Assembly (NCBI GenBank): GCA_045222295.1
Contig: JBGUXP010000014.1
Span: 1 to 64,000, forward strand
Direction: 5' to 3'
Origin: Colimorpha sp045222295
GTDB taxonomy: Bacteria; Bacteroidota; Bacteroidia; Bacteroidales; P3
Length of the DNA stretch: 64,000 nt
Shown here in pieces: positions 10,418 to 18,785 of this stretch. Below the pieces are notes generated by a model. The model ran no database searches. It saw nothing but the letters and a program-made list of their open reading frames with translations, and was not told the DNA's origin. Position numbers and translations under genes: made by a program. The stretch's first letter is position 1. Each line of letters starts with the position of its first letter.

Positions 10418-11335
10418 CTACCAAATAGGATAAGGACAGGTGTATGTAGTATAGAACACCTCCCCGTACAGCAGAGCCAAGACAAAGGTGGTGATGACCA
10501 ACAGGGGCAACATGGGGTCAAGACGCTTGCCGTCGCGCCACCACACACCGATGATATGCCACAAGAAGAATGGGATGGTTGGCAATACGCACATCCAAAA
10601 GTCCTGCGGATTCCATGCGAAGCAGGCCACGCCGACCACCACGATCAGGGTCTGGTATACCTTGGCCTTCATTTTGCCAATACGCAGGGGAATAGTCTTG
10701 CGGAGGCCCTCGTCGGAGGCCATATCGCGGATATTGTTCACGTTGAGGACAGCCACACTGAGCAGACCCAACCCCACGGCAGGGGCTAAGGTAGTGATGG
10801 GACCAGAAACAAATAGATTATGGGCGATGACATAGTGGCTGCCCAGCACACTCGCCAAACCGAAAAAGATAAAGACAAAAAGGTCACCGAGGCCTTTATA
10901 GCCATAGGGACTCTTTCCTAAGGTGTAGTGCGTGGCGGCCCAGATGGCAGCAGCACCAAGTGCCAGCAAGCTGGCAAATTGATAATTGAAAATTGAGAAT
11001 TTAAACGAAAACAGCAACATCAGCAGGCCGCTCACGCAGCAGGTCACCACGGTGCCATTGATGGCACGCCACATCTGTTTGACGGTGAGGCCACCGTCGG
11101 TCATGCTATAGTTGGGGCCTTCCCTACCCTCGCCATCAACACCGCTGAGGTGGTCACCCAGCTCATTGCTGAGGTTGGAGAGTATCTGCAATGAGACTGC
11201 GGTAAGGACAAGGAAGATATGCGTGCCCGGAAGGCAATCCGGCTGTGCATAGCCCATAATGCCTCCGCACACCACGCCTGCCAGAGACAGGGGCAATGTG
11301 CGGAGGCGCATAGAGTCAATCAGACTACTTAACAT
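10418..11335 (-). CDS. menA: 1,4-dihydroxy-2-naphthoate polyprenyltransferase
   Basis: An integral membrane prenyltransferase that attaches the polyprenyl chain to DHNA, giving demethylmenaquinone, the substrate of MenG. The ATG at 11335 overlaps the 3' end of aspS by 11 bases and gives MLSSLIDSMRLRTLPLSLAGV, the usual UbiA-family start. The two Asp-rich motifs are present: NELGDHLSGVD and NNIRDMASDEGLRK. About eight hydrophobic segments are visible in 305 residues. A segment reading KFSIFNYQF (about 10977-11004) is encoded by an AATTGAAAATTGAGAATT-type repeat and looks like inserted repeat DNA. Confidence 0.92.
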   Translation of the reverse strand: MLSSLIDSMRLRTLPLSLAGVVCGGIMGYAQPDCLPGTHIFLVLTAVSLQILSNLSNELGDHLSGVDGEGREGPNYSMTDGGLTVKQMWRAINGTVVTCCVSGLLMLLFSFKFSIFNYQFASLLALGAAAIWAATHYTLGKSPYGYKGLGDLFVFIFFGLASVLGSHYVIAHNLFVSGPITTLAPAVGLGLLSVAVLNVNNIRDMASDEGLRKTIPLRIGKMKAKVYQTLIVVVGVACFAWNPQDFWMCVLPTIPFFLWHIIGVWWRDGKRLDPMLPLLVITTFVLALLYGEVFYTTYTCPYPIW

Positions 11336-13079
11336 CCAGTTTGATTTGAAGTTCCTCGAGCTGCTCGGGAGCGATGGGGCTAGGGCTGCCACTCATCACG
11401 TCGCGGCCACTATTGTTCTTCGGGAAGGCGATGAAGTCGCGAATACTGTCGGCACCGGCGAAGATGGAGCAGAGTCGGTCGAAGCCGAAGGCGAGACCGG
11501 CATGTGGCGGTGCACCGTAGGTGAATGCATCCATCAGGAAGCCGAACTGCGCGGCGGCGCTCTCGTCGGTGAAGCCGAGGGTGTGGAACATCTTGTTCTG
11601 CAGCACGCGGTCGTGGATACGGATGCTGCCGCCACCCACCTCGGTGCCGTTCATCACGATGTCGTAAGCGTTGGCGCGGATGTCGCCCCAGCGGCTGGGG
11701 TCGTCGAGCAGCGGCTCGTCCTCGGGCTTGGGAGCCGTGAAGGGGTGGTGCATAGCATAGAAGCGCTGCGTCTCGTCGTCCCACTCCAGCAGCGGGAAGT
11801 CGATGACCCAGAGGGGTGCGAACTTCTGCGGGTCGCGCAGACCGAGCTGGTTGCCCATCTCGAGGCGCAGGGCGCAGAGCTGCACGCGGGTCTTCATGGC
11901 TGGGCCGCAGAGCAGCAGCATCAGGTCGCCGGGCTTGGCTCCCATTTTGTCAGCGATAGCCTTGAGGGCCTCGGCATCATAGAACTTGTCAACGCTGCTC
12001 TTGAACGTACCGTCGGCGTTGTATTTGATATAGACCATGCCGCCGGCACCCACCTGCGGACGCTTGACAAAGTCTGTCAACGCATCGAGTTGCTTGCGGG
12101 TGTATTCCGCGCAGCCTTCGGCCACAATGCCAACGACGAGTTCGCTGCCGTCGAAGAGACCGAAGCCATGGCCCTTGACCACGTCGTTGACCTCCTTGAA
12201 CTCCATGCCGAAACGGATGTCAGGCTTGTCGGAGCCGTAGAGACGCATGGCATCGTGCCAGGTCATACGGGGGAATTTGTCAAATTCGATGCCCTTCATC
12301 TCCTTGAAGAGGTGCTTGGCCAGGCCCTCGAACATGTTGAGCACATCCTCCTGATGCACGAAGCTCATCTCGCAGTCAATCTGCGTGAACTCCGGCTGAC
12401 GGTCGGCACGCAGGTCCTCGTCGCGGAAACAGCGCACAATCTGGAAGTAGCGATCCATGCCGGCCACCATCAGCAGCTGTTTGTACTGCTGCGGACTCTG
12501 CGGCAGGGCGTAGAACTCGCCGGGGTTCATGCGGCTGGGCACGACGAAGTCGCGGGCACCTTCGGGGGTACTCTTGATGAGCATGGGAGTCTCTATCTCC
12601 AAGAAGTCGCGGTCGGAGAGATAATTGCGCACCAGCATGGCCATCTTGTGGCGCATGATGAGGTTGTTGCGCACGGGATTGCGGCGGATGTCGAGGTAGC
12701 GGTATTTCATGCGGAGGTCGTCGCCGCCATCGCTCTGGTCTTCAATGGTAAAAGGGGGTGTCTTAGCCTCGTTGAGGATGTGGAGCTCGATTACGTCGAG
12801 CTCAATATCACCGGTAGGGATTTTGTTGTTCTTCGAGCTACGCTCAATAACCTTGCCTGTCACCTGGATGACGTATTCGCGTCCCAGCTTACGGGCCTGC
12901 TCACAGAGCGGCGCGTTGGTCTCCATGTTGAAGGCCAGCTGCGTGATGCCGTAGCGGTCGCGCAGGTCGATAAAAGTCATGCCACCGAGGTCGCGCGAGC
13001 GCTGCACCCATCCGGCGAGGGTCACCGTCTGTCCCACATTGGCGAGGCGGAGCTCGCCGCAAGTATTTGTCCTATACAT
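11325..13079 (-). CDS. aspS: Aspartyl-tRNA synthetase
   Basis: Class II aminoacyl-tRNA synthetase charging tRNA-Asp (584 residues, normal bacterial size). The N-terminal OB-fold anticodon domain is present (CGELRLANVGQTVTLAGWVQ, RDLGGMTFIDLRDR). Catalytic motif 2 reads FRDEDLRADRQPEFTQID and motif 3 reads GLAFGFDRL near the C-terminus. The bacterial GAD insertion sits between them. It is the first gene of a three-gene operon with menA and menG. A 611-residue antisense frame over it is a shadow caused by codon bias. Confidence 0.97.
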   Translation of the reverse strand: MYRTNTCGELRLANVGQTVTLAGWVQRSRDLGGMTFIDLRDRYGITQLAFNMETNAPLCEQARKLGREYVIQVTGKVIERSSKNNKIPTGDIELDVIELHILNEAKTPPFTIEDQSDGGDDLRMKYRYLDIRRNPVRNNLIMRHKMAMLVRNYLSDRDFLEIETPMLIKSTPEGARDFVVPSRMNPGEFYALPQSPQQYKQLLMVAGMDRYFQIVRCFRDEDLRADRQPEFTQIDCEMSFVHQEDVLNMFEGLAKHLFKEMKGIEFDKFPRMTWHDAMRLYGSDKPDIRFGMEFKEVNDVVKGHGFGLFDGSELVVGIVAEGCAEYTRKQLDALTDFVKRPQVGAGGMVYIKYNADGTFKSSVDKFYDAEALKAIADKMGAKPGDLMLLLCGPAMKTRVQLCALRLEMGNQLGLRDPQKFAPLWVIDFPLLEWDDETQRFYAMHHPFTAPKPEDEPLLDDPSRWGDIRANAYDIVMNGTEVGGGSIRIHDRVLQNKMFHTLGFTDESAAAQFGFLMDAFTYGAPPHAGLAFGFDRLCSIFAGADSIRDFIAFPKNNSGRDVMSGSPSPIAPEQLEELQIKLDVK

Positions 13080-13111
13080 ATATATAATTTTTAATATTCA
13101 AAAAACATCAT

Positions 13112-13120
13112 GCAAATTTA
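13112..13120 (-). promoter_or_regulatory. Promoter -7 element for aspS-menA-menG
   Basis: TAAATTTGC on the minus strand matches TAnnTTTGC, 33 bases upstream of the aspS ATG. Confidence 0.6.
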
Positions 13121-13293
13121 CACAATTTTCCCAACATAAGAGCGAGCACACAAAAATAAAAAAAAAGAAATGGAGTTCGCCCCCTCCCCGACTGCCCATC
13201 TCCTACCCAGGAAGGAGATGAGATAGAGAGGAGTATAGAGGGGAGTAAGAGGAGGTAGCCACTAGACACAGACAATCAGCATGTTGAAAATGC
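13121..13293. other. Intergenic C/G-rich tract between aspS and the lipoprotein gene
   Basis: No gene is seen. The tract is pyrimidine-rich then purine-rich and contains a hairpin (CATCTCCT at 13197-13204 with AGGAGATG at 13213-13220). Similar tracts occur near 18.1, 27.7 and 53.1 kb. Confidence 0.4.
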
Positions 13294-13332
13294 AAAAAAA
13301 AATCACCGCAGAATGGTTTTTTTGCAGTGATT
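13294..13332 (-). terminator. Terminator of the lipoprotein gene
   Basis: On the minus strand, AATCACTGCA pairs with TGCGGTGATT (one G-U) and is followed by a run of T (the A-run at 13294-13300). Confidence 0.75.
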
Positions 13333-13394
13333 TTACATAATTACCATAAATATATGGTTTACTGATATTTAATCATTAAAGTAGGTCAGATGGT

Positions 13395-14180
13395 TTAATT
13401 GCTCTGGCTGGGAGAATAGGTGCGGACATCGCTGATGACGGGCTCGCTCTCGGGAGTGAGTTTCAGCCAGGCGGCCACGTTGTACTCGGTTCCAGAAGTA
13501 AGGCCTTCGATAACATAATAGATATCGTCGCCGCCGGCAGTGTAGATGCTACTGTTCATCGTGGGTACGCCTTCGCTTGCGGGACACCAGATGAGGCCGC
13601 AGCTGTAATTGGGGTACTGCCACAAGTAATTGCTGACGCTGCCGGTGACATGTGCATGCACGGTCAGCGAGGTTTCGGTGCTTTCCCACAGTTCGGGCGT
13701 GCTGATGCCGAGGTCGCCTGGGTCGGGGTTGGCCGGCAAGTCAAGGACGAACGGCTCGCTATAGTGGAACTTTCCATCGCTGAGGTAGACAAAAAGACGA
13801 GCCACCTTGCGGGGGTAGACCCAGCAGTAGGAGGTAAAATCAAGCCGAGTGCTGTCGTCGTTTGCACTTTCCAAGTTAGTACCGTTGTCCGAATCCGTCC
13901 GGTCCGAGTATTGCGGAGTGCCGTCCTCGACGTAGCAGATGCCGTAGCTGTAGGTACTGCCCCCTTCGGCGAAGGTACTCAACCTCAGATTATTGAGAGC
14001 GACATGCCATCTGATAGCAGCAAGACCTTGGTCCAGCGACTGTTCATCGATGGTGAGGCTTACGCTGCCCTCCCCACCGTCATTGCCGCCAGGGGTGTCG
14101 GTACCGTTGTCCTTTTCGCCACAGGCCACCATCGCGGTCATCGCAAAGGCAATCATCAAAACAGAAAGGATTTTTTTCAT
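13395..14180 (-). CDS. Lipoprotein of unknown function
   Basis: The ATG at 14180 gives a lipoprotein signal peptide (MKKILSVLMIAFAMTAMVAC, Cys about residue 20), followed by an acidic Gly/Asp-rich linker (GEKDNGTDTPGGNDGGEG), typical of surface-exposed Bacteroidales lipoproteins. The body (261 residues in total) is beta-rich, with Fn3-like endings such as GLTSGTEYNVAAWLKLTP. No enzyme motif is seen. The longer frame upstream overlaps the toxin-like gene and lacks a signal peptide, so it is rejected. The gene lies 52 bases downstream of the toxin-like gene and ends in its own terminator. Confidence 0.7.
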   Translation of the reverse strand: MKKILSVLMIAFAMTAMVACGEKDNGTDTPGGNDGGEGSVSLTIDEQSLDQGLAAIRWHVALNNLRLSTFAEGGSTYSYGICYVEDGTPQYSDRTDSDNGTNLESANDDSTRLDFTSYCWVYPRKVARLFVYLSDGKFHYSEPFVLDLPANPDPGDLGISTPELWESTETSLTVHAHVTGSVSNYLWQYPNYSCGLIWCPASEGVPTMNSSIYTAGGDDIYYVIEGLTSGTEYNVAAWLKLTPESEPVISDVRTYSPSQSN

Positions 14181-14232
14181 GATTAATAAAGTTTTTAAGT
14201 TATTGATAAAAATTTGTGGCATGGGTGTCTGT

Positions 14233-14547
14233 TTAATGATACAACAAGCTATGGACGGCATCGTGGATGATAACCAAATCCTCCCCGTGACAGTCCTGGG
14301 TACACTCATAGGCAAAATGGAAATCCTCACAAATGAACTCTTGCCATCCGGCATCCATCCATTCTTTTTTCAGCCTTGCCTTGGGAAAGATGAAAGCATA
14401 GTCTTCCAAAGACGCCAAGCCATCGTACAACCGATTCTTCTTTTGTTCGACAGTTTCATAACTCAATGAGTGCCAATGACGGAGAATGGCCGCATCATAG
14501 AAACTGTCGATGGCCTGGTGAACGTTGTGAGAAACCACCAATCTCAT
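14233..14547 (-). CDS. Putative RelE/ParE-fold toxin of a type II pair
   Basis: A 104-residue protein with two predicted N-terminal helices (HNVHQAIDSFYDAAILRHWHS, KKNRLYDGLASLE). A three-strand C-terminal part follows (EFICEDFHFAYEC ... DLVIIHDAVHSLLYH), resembling the RelE/ParE arrangement. Its ATG overlaps the stop of the small gene upstream by 4 bases (ATGA), the usual coupling in toxin-antitoxin operons. I do not recognise the exact family, and catalytic residues cannot be named with confidence. It could also be an unrelated small conserved pair. Confidence 0.5.
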   Translation of the reverse strand: MRLVVSHNVHQAIDSFYDAAILRHWHSLSYETVEQKKNRLYDGLASLEDYAFIFPKARLKKEWMDAGWQEFICEDFHFAYECTQDCHGEDLVIIHDAVHSLLYH

Positions 14548-14741
14548 GCCTCAGGATGATAAAACCGATATATCTTTTCTGTAATCAGGCGTCTCGATTC
14601 CTCAAGAGGCATGTAACTTGCCAATTCCTCGTCGGAAACCACCCGCAAATGCCTTTTCGCCACCGTCCCGTATTCGGCGGCAGGCTCGCTGGCCATAGGC
14701 ATCTGGGGGTCTTCTGTCGAATAATCGTTTACCATAATCAT
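14544..14741 (-). CDS. Putative antitoxin partner
   Basis: A 65-residue protein (MIMVNDYSTEDPQMP...) with a disordered, acidic N-terminus and a helical C-terminal part (SDEELASYMPLEESRRLITEKIYRFYHPEA). The start at ATG 14741 is chosen because the promoter box lies only about 15 bases upstream, which excludes the longer 78-codon frame; ATG 14735 is also possible. A very short leader is implied. It is translationally coupled to the toxin-like gene by an ATGA overlap. No DNA-binding motif is obvious. Confidence 0.5.
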   Translation of the reverse strand: MIMVNDYSTEDPQMPMASEPAAEYGTVAKRHLRVVSDEELASYMPLEESRRLITEKIYRFYHPEA

Positions 14742-14756
14742 ATCGCTTTTCAAGGT

Positions 14757-14790
14757 GCAAAAATACGAACTTTTTCCCATGTGGCCAAAA
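14757..14790 (-). promoter_or_regulatory. Promoter of the putative toxin-antitoxin pair
   Basis: Minus strand: TTTTG (14786-14790), a 20-base spacer, TATTTTTGC (14757-14765). The first ATG is about 15 bases downstream. Confidence 0.75.
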
Positions 14791-14834
14791 TTATTTTCCG
14801 CGACCCAAACCCATGCCTCGTTTGGGGTGCATAC

Positions 14835-14897
14835 AAAAGCCTCGCTTTTATAGCCGACAAAAGCCTCGCTTTTGTTGCAAATAAAAGCGAGGCTTTT
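14835..14897. repeat. Three copies of a 15-mer forming alternative hairpins
   Basis: AAAAGCCTCGCTTTT occurs at 14835-14849 and 14859-14873, and as its complement at 14883-14897. Copies 2 and 3 form a near-perfect 15-16-bp hairpin with a 9-base loop; copy 1 can compete for copy 3. The element lies just after the stop of the EEP hydrolase gene and may act as its terminator. Confidence 0.8.
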
Positions 14898-14906
14898 GTT
14901 TTGGGG

Positions 14907-15881
14907 TCATTTTTTCTGCAGTCGGAGCAGCATCGGCAGGTGGTCGGAGAGGCCGCCCTCGTAACGGGGGCCCTGGTAGGTGCGTTTGGGGCGCTGGCCG
15001 GGGCGGTTTCCGTCGTCGGTGAGGAGGTGGTCGAAACGCTGCAGCTTGAGGTCGCCCTCCATCCAACGCCTGTCGGCCAGCAGGAAGACCTGGTCGATAT
15101 AGCGCCACTCACCCTGGTATTTGTGGCTGCCCCAATCCTTGGGGAGGCGCGGCGTAAGGTTGCGGATGCCGTCGGGGTTGATGCTGTCGCCGGCAAATCC
15201 CATGCCCACGGCGATGGCCTCCTCGTTGGCGGAGCTGTTCATGTCGCCCATGGCGATGATGGCGGCAGCGGGATGTTCCTCTTTCAGTTCAAGCATCAGC
15301 GACCGCAGCGTGCGTGCAATCGCGAGCCGTCGCATGTCGGCCTCCTCCCCTCCCCTCTTCGAGGGCCAGTGGTTGACGAGCAGACAGACGCTGTCACCTC
15401 CCGCGGTGACACCTTCGACGACAAGGATGTCGCGTGTGAAGTAGCCCTCAGCGCTGTCGCTGACATTGACAGCTCGTGAGGCTGTGACGGTGAAGCGGTC
15501 GGTGCGGTAGATAAGGGCCACGTCGATGCCGCGGCGGTCGGGCGAGTCGTAGTGCACATAGCGGTAGGGCACCTGCGCCAAGGGAGTGCCCTGGCAGAGC
15601 TCGCGCAGCACATAGTTGTTCTCCACCTCGCCGAGCCCCACCACATCAGGCAGGTTCATCTGGACAAGGGTCTTGTAGATGCCGTTGACCTTGTCGGACA
15701 GACGACGGCGCGTCCAGTGACGTTCCCCCTGCGGGGTAAACTCGTCGTCATCGGTCTCAGGGTCGTCGCGGGTATCGAAGAGGTTCTCCACGTTCCACCA
15801 GGCGGCGGTAAACGTGGAGAACTCTTGTGATTGCGATGCCAATGGCGTCATCAGCAATAATAATGCGACAAGTCGTTTCAC
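14907..15881 (-). CDS. Secreted endonuclease/exonuclease/phosphatase (EEP) family hydrolase
   Basis: A 324-residue protein with a signal peptide (MKRLVALLLLMTPLASQSQ) and the full EEP signature. It has AAWWNVENLFDTRDD (metal/Asn), VVGLGEVEN (catalytic Glu), HYDSPDRRGIDVALIYR, LLVNHWPSKRGG, IAMGDMNSSANEEA and the C-terminal LSDHLPMLL (catalytic Asp-His). The family hydrolyses phosphodiester or phosphomonoester bonds; the substrate cannot be told. A periplasmic or outer-surface location is likely. The start is a GTG overlapping the stop of the EF-hand gene (GTGA), so translation is coupled. Confidence 0.88.
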   Translation of the reverse strand: MKRLVALLLLMTPLASQSQEFSTFTAAWWNVENLFDTRDDPETDDDEFTPQGERHWTRRRLSDKVNGIYKTLVQMNLPDVVGLGEVENNYVLRELCQGTPLAQVPYRYVHYDSPDRRGIDVALIYRTDRFTVTASRAVNVSDSAEGYFTRDILVVEGVTAGGDSVCLLVNHWPSKRGGEEADMRRLAIARTLRSLMLELKEEHPAAAIIAMGDMNSSANEEAIAVGMGFAGDSINPDGIRNLTPRLPKDWGSHKYQGEWRYIDQVFLLADRRWMEGDLKLQRFDHLLTDDGNRPGQRPKRTYQGPRYEGGLSDHLPMLLRLQKK

Positions 15882-17935
15882 TCCTCGTCGGGTGTTTCTT
15901 CGGCAGGAGCCTCCTCCACGGGAGCCTCGGCGGCAACATCAGCCGTTGCCTCCACCACCTCGGCGACAGGCTCCTCGGAGGGTTGGGGTTCCCACACCCA
16001 GCGGTGCTCCGTCAGGCGGAAGCCTACGACAAACAGCGCAGCCAGGATAACAATCCAAATGAGACACTTCTTCCACCAAGCCATCTTCTTGTCGGCGAAG
16101 GGGTCCTTGCCCACCACCTTGGGATACTTGGCAATGGAGGTTAGCGTGGCACCGAAGGTGGTGTTGATTTTCACCATCGAGTTGATGGCCCAGCCGTTGG
16201 CATTGAGTAGCGGAGCAAGGTTGCGTTTACGCAGCTTGAGCCATGCCAACAGCATCGAGGGACCGGAGATAAAGATAACCACAGCAGCGACAAGAAGGAT
16301 GACGTTGTACCACTTGGCGGTGACGAAGCCACCCAAGGCGGCCAATGCGCCACCGATAGCACCAATGGCCAAGCCTATGGCAGCAAAGATACCGGCAAAC
16401 TTGGCAATGTCGAACATCTGGGCCTTCTTCTCGTCGGCCTTGGGTTCGGCTCCATCCTCGGATTTAGCGGCAATCTTAGTGGTCGTCTCGTCAGCCTTGG
16501 TGGTCATCTCGTCAAACTGCTTGCTCTCCTTCTCCTCGGCGCTCTTGGTAATCTTGTCGGTCACCCACTTACCGAACTTGCGGTAGGGACTCCAGAAAGC
16601 CTGGCGGATGGAGATAGGGTTGTCAATAATCTTGGTGACGGTGGCATCCCAGTCCTGGCCGTCGCGGTCATAAAAGACGGCATTCTTGCCCTCGTGGAGG
16701 TCCTTGATATCGCCGTCGGTGAGGGCGGCCACAATGTCCATCTCCGCACCCTTGACCTTGCTGACACAGTGGCAGTAGAGCAGGTAAAGGCCGCTCTTGC
16801 CGGCCGAAGCCAGCTGCTTGCCCATGTCGCTGACTTTCACACAGAGGTCACAGCAGCGCTGGTCGATATAGAGTTTTCCGGCTTGGAAGACAGCTTCATT
16901 ACCAGCACGATTGTAGAAGTCCTTAAAGACAACGAAATTATGCAGCAGCGTCATGAAGTCGCGACAAAGACGCAGCAGCTTCTCCACGGGCTCGATGGCG
17001 GCGGCATGAGTCTTCAGTTGCTCGGCCACAGCCTCGTTCATGGCCGTCTCTCCTGCAGCCTTCCATGCACTGTAAGCATCAATCTTGGCCACCACACCGT
17101 TCCACTCGTCCTCGCCGATGCTCTCCTTGCCGGCGAAGTCGACGTCGAGCACCAGTTCCTTCAGCGTGGCAAATGCCGCCTGCCAGGCAGGGTTAATGCC
17201 ACCAACAAGCGGGAGCCGCGCCTCCTTGGCGGGACGCGCCAGAGGGTAGGTGGATATCTCATCAGCACTGTCAACCAAGTTATTGCCGCTGATGGCGGCA
17301 ATCCTCTCCACCTGCACGTCAAGCACGGGCGAAGCCTCCTCGTCGAACTGCACCAACTTGCAGCGCATGAAGTAGTCGGCAATTTTTGTGCGGAGGGCGT
17401 TGACGGCAGCCTCGGCATCGTCACTCTTATCGCCATAGGGCGGCGTGAACGGCTCGGCATTGGCGGCGCTGTACTCAGCCTTGCATTTCTCCTCGAAGAC
17501 CGTCATATACTCGTTCACGTCGGCTAGCGAGATGCTCTCCTTCTCAAGACCCAGCTGCTTAAGGATTAAGCGTGCCGACTCGAGGACTTCCTGGCCCTCG
17601 TCAGTATCTTCCTTCACCTGACCGAAATCGATGGAATCCTTTCCCTCAAGAAGGTAGTTCATATCGCGCAGCACCTTAGTGAGCCACTGCGAAGCGGCCA
17701 CCACCTCGTTGACACGGATACGACCGTCCTTGTCGGCATCAATCATCCCAAGAGTCTTCTCGTCAAACTCCAACCCCTTCACCGGACAGCTGAGCACCGT
17801 CCAAAGTTTCTGGTCCAACTCGTTAAGATGGGCGATATCCTCGCCAGTCTCTACGATAACACGCGTAATGCCTCCTACCGTACTGAACTTCCAGCCGTAG
17901 CCACTCTTGCCAATAAGTTTGTCAATCTTTGCCAT
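15878..17935 (-). CDS. EF-hand-containing membrane protein of unknown function
   Basis: The ATG at 17935 gives 685 residues. A canonical 12-residue EF-hand loop (DADKDGRIRVNE) lies at about residues 66-77, predicting calcium binding. The long middle part is mainly helical. Between about residues 500 and 630 are three to four hydrophobic segments (IFAAIGLAIGAIGGALAALGG, VILLVAAVVIFISG, CLIWIVILAALFVVGF). An acidic tail rich in Ala, Glu and Pro (PVEEAPAEETPDEE) follows. No signal peptide is seen. The EEP hydrolase gene is coupled by a GTGA overlap, suggesting a joint role. I do not recognise a named family. Confidence 0.7.
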   Translation of the reverse strand: MAKIDKLIGKSGYGWKFSTVGGITRVIVETGEDIAHLNELDQKLWTVLSCPVKGLEFDEKTLGMIDADKDGRIRVNEVVAASQWLTKVLRDMNYLLEGKDSIDFGQVKEDTDEGQEVLESARLILKQLGLEKESISLADVNEYMTVFEEKCKAEYSAANAEPFTPPYGDKSDDAEAAVNALRTKIADYFMRCKLVQFDEEASPVLDVQVERIAAISGNNLVDSADEISTYPLARPAKEARLPLVGGINPAWQAAFATLKELVLDVDFAGKESIGEDEWNGVVAKIDAYSAWKAAGETAMNEAVAEQLKTHAAAIEPVEKLLRLCRDFMTLLHNFVVFKDFYNRAGNEAVFQAGKLYIDQRCCDLCVKVSDMGKQLASAGKSGLYLLYCHCVSKVKGAEMDIVAALTDGDIKDLHEGKNAVFYDRDGQDWDATVTKIIDNPISIRQAFWSPYRKFGKWVTDKITKSAEEKESKQFDEMTTKADETTTKIAAKSEDGAEPKADEKKAQMFDIAKFAGIFAAIGLAIGAIGGALAALGGFVTAKWYNVILLVAAVVIFISGPSMLLAWLKLRKRNLAPLLNANGWAINSMVKINTTFGATLTSIAKYPKVVGKDPFADKKMAWWKKCLIWIVILAALFVVGFRLTEHRWVWEPQPSEEPVAEVVEATADVAAEAPVEEAPAEETPDEE

Positions 17936-18277
17936 ATTATTTGTTTTTTTTATCAATTAACACACTTAACACCCTCGTTCGCAACAATCTACAAAAAACA
18001 CATACCATTGCTGTACAATTGCAAAGGTATATTTTTTTTCAATAAAAAGCAAATATTTTCTTCCTACCCGCAATCTACCACCTTTTACCCCCGCAGAAGA
18101 GGGTAAAAAGAGGATAAGACAAAGGTAGGACTTTGGGCAAAAGATGATACCTACAGAATATTGATTATCAGTATTTTACAAATTCCATTTTCGAGAATTT
18201 GCAAAATTTCATAATCACCTGTAAATCTACAACTTATATAAATTTAACAAAGAGTGCGAAGAGGCGTTTTTAACACC
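17936..18277. other. Gap between the EF-hand gene and aroQ
   Basis: Apart from the promoter at 18021-18053, there is a hairpin-capable C-rich tract at 18082-18111 (TTTTACCC paired with GGGTAAAA) and an AT-rich stretch with a short inverted repeat (CAAATTC / GAATTTG, 18179-18201). No gene is seen. Confidence 0.4.
18021..18053 (-). promoter_or_regulatory. Promoter of the EF-hand/EEP operon
   Basis: Minus strand: TTTG (18050-18053), a 20-base spacer, TACCTTTGC (18021-18029), about 85 bases upstream of the ATG at 17935. Confidence 0.7.
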
Positions 18278-18694
18278 TCAGAGCAGGACGCGGAGAGCCA
18301 TCTCATACCCTTTGAGTCCGAGGCCACAGATCATGCCACGACAGGCGGAAGTGACGAGGGAGTGGTGACGGTAGTCCTCACGTGCAAAGATATTACTGAT
18401 GTGGACCTCGACCTTGGGGGCGGGGACGGCGAGGAGGGCATCACGCAGGGCAACCGAGGTGTGACTGTAGCCACCGAAGTTGACAATTAAACCATCAGAA
18501 GAAAATCCCTCACGCTGTATTTCATCAATAAGCTCGCCTTCGACATTGCTCTGATAATGCGTTATCTCCACCTCGGGAAACTGCTTACGCAGGGTATCAA
18601 TATATTCCTCCATGGTGATGGCTCCGTAGACTTCAGGCTCGCGGCGGCCAGTGAGGTTGAGGTTGGGACCGTTAATAATTACAATCTTCTTCAT
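18278..18694 (-). CDS. aroQ: 3-dehydroquinate dehydratase, type II
   Basis: Third step of the shikimate pathway: converts 3-dehydroquinate to 3-dehydroshikimate. The 138-residue size is normal for the dodecameric type II enzyme. Motifs: INGPNLNLTGRREPEVYG with the catalytic Tyr at about residue 23; SNVEGELIDEIQ; NFGGYSHTSVALRDAL with the catalytic His; VEVHISNIFAREDYRHHS. One detail is slightly unusual: the common NPGAYTHTS reads NFGGYSHTS. It is divergent from the ATP-grasp gene. Confidence 0.95.
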   Translation of the reverse strand: MKKIVIINGPNLNLTGRREPEVYGAITMEEYIDTLRKQFPEVEITHYQSNVEGELIDEIQREGFSSDGLIVNFGGYSHTSVALRDALLAVPAPKVEVHISNIFAREDYRHHSLVTSACRGMICGLGLKGYEMALRVLL

Positions 18695-18737
18695 ATCATT
18701 ATTAACGGAAGAAAAGCACTATTATTGCTTCTGCCTG

Positions 18738-18768
18738 TTGACATTAGAAAAAAAAATAGTAACTTTGC
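18738..18768 (+). promoter_or_regulatory. Promoter of the ATP-grasp gene
   Basis: TTG (18738-18740), a 19-base spacer, TAACTTTGC (18760-18768), 18 bases before the ATG at 18786. Confidence 0.7.
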
Positions 18769-18785
18769 AGCAGAAAAAAGAGTAC

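Noticed and set aside
11259..13094. 611-codon open frame on the plus strand over aspS
   Set aside because: It is antisense to an unmistakable aspS; the frame is open because of third-position G/C bias, and the product has no recognisable motifs.
13397..14354. Longer 319-codon form of the lipoprotein gene
   Set aside because: The extension overlaps the toxin-like gene and would bury the lipoprotein signal peptide that starts at 14180.
14835..14897. CRISPR-like short repeats
   Set aside because: Only three copies, one inverted, with spacers of about 9 bases; this is a hairpin repeat, not a CRISPR array, and no cas genes are present.
14750..15196. 148-codon minus-strand frame with KARLL repeats
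   Set aside because: It is an out-of-frame reading of the EEP hydrolase gene and the three-copy 15-mer; the peptide repeats only reflect the DNA repeat.
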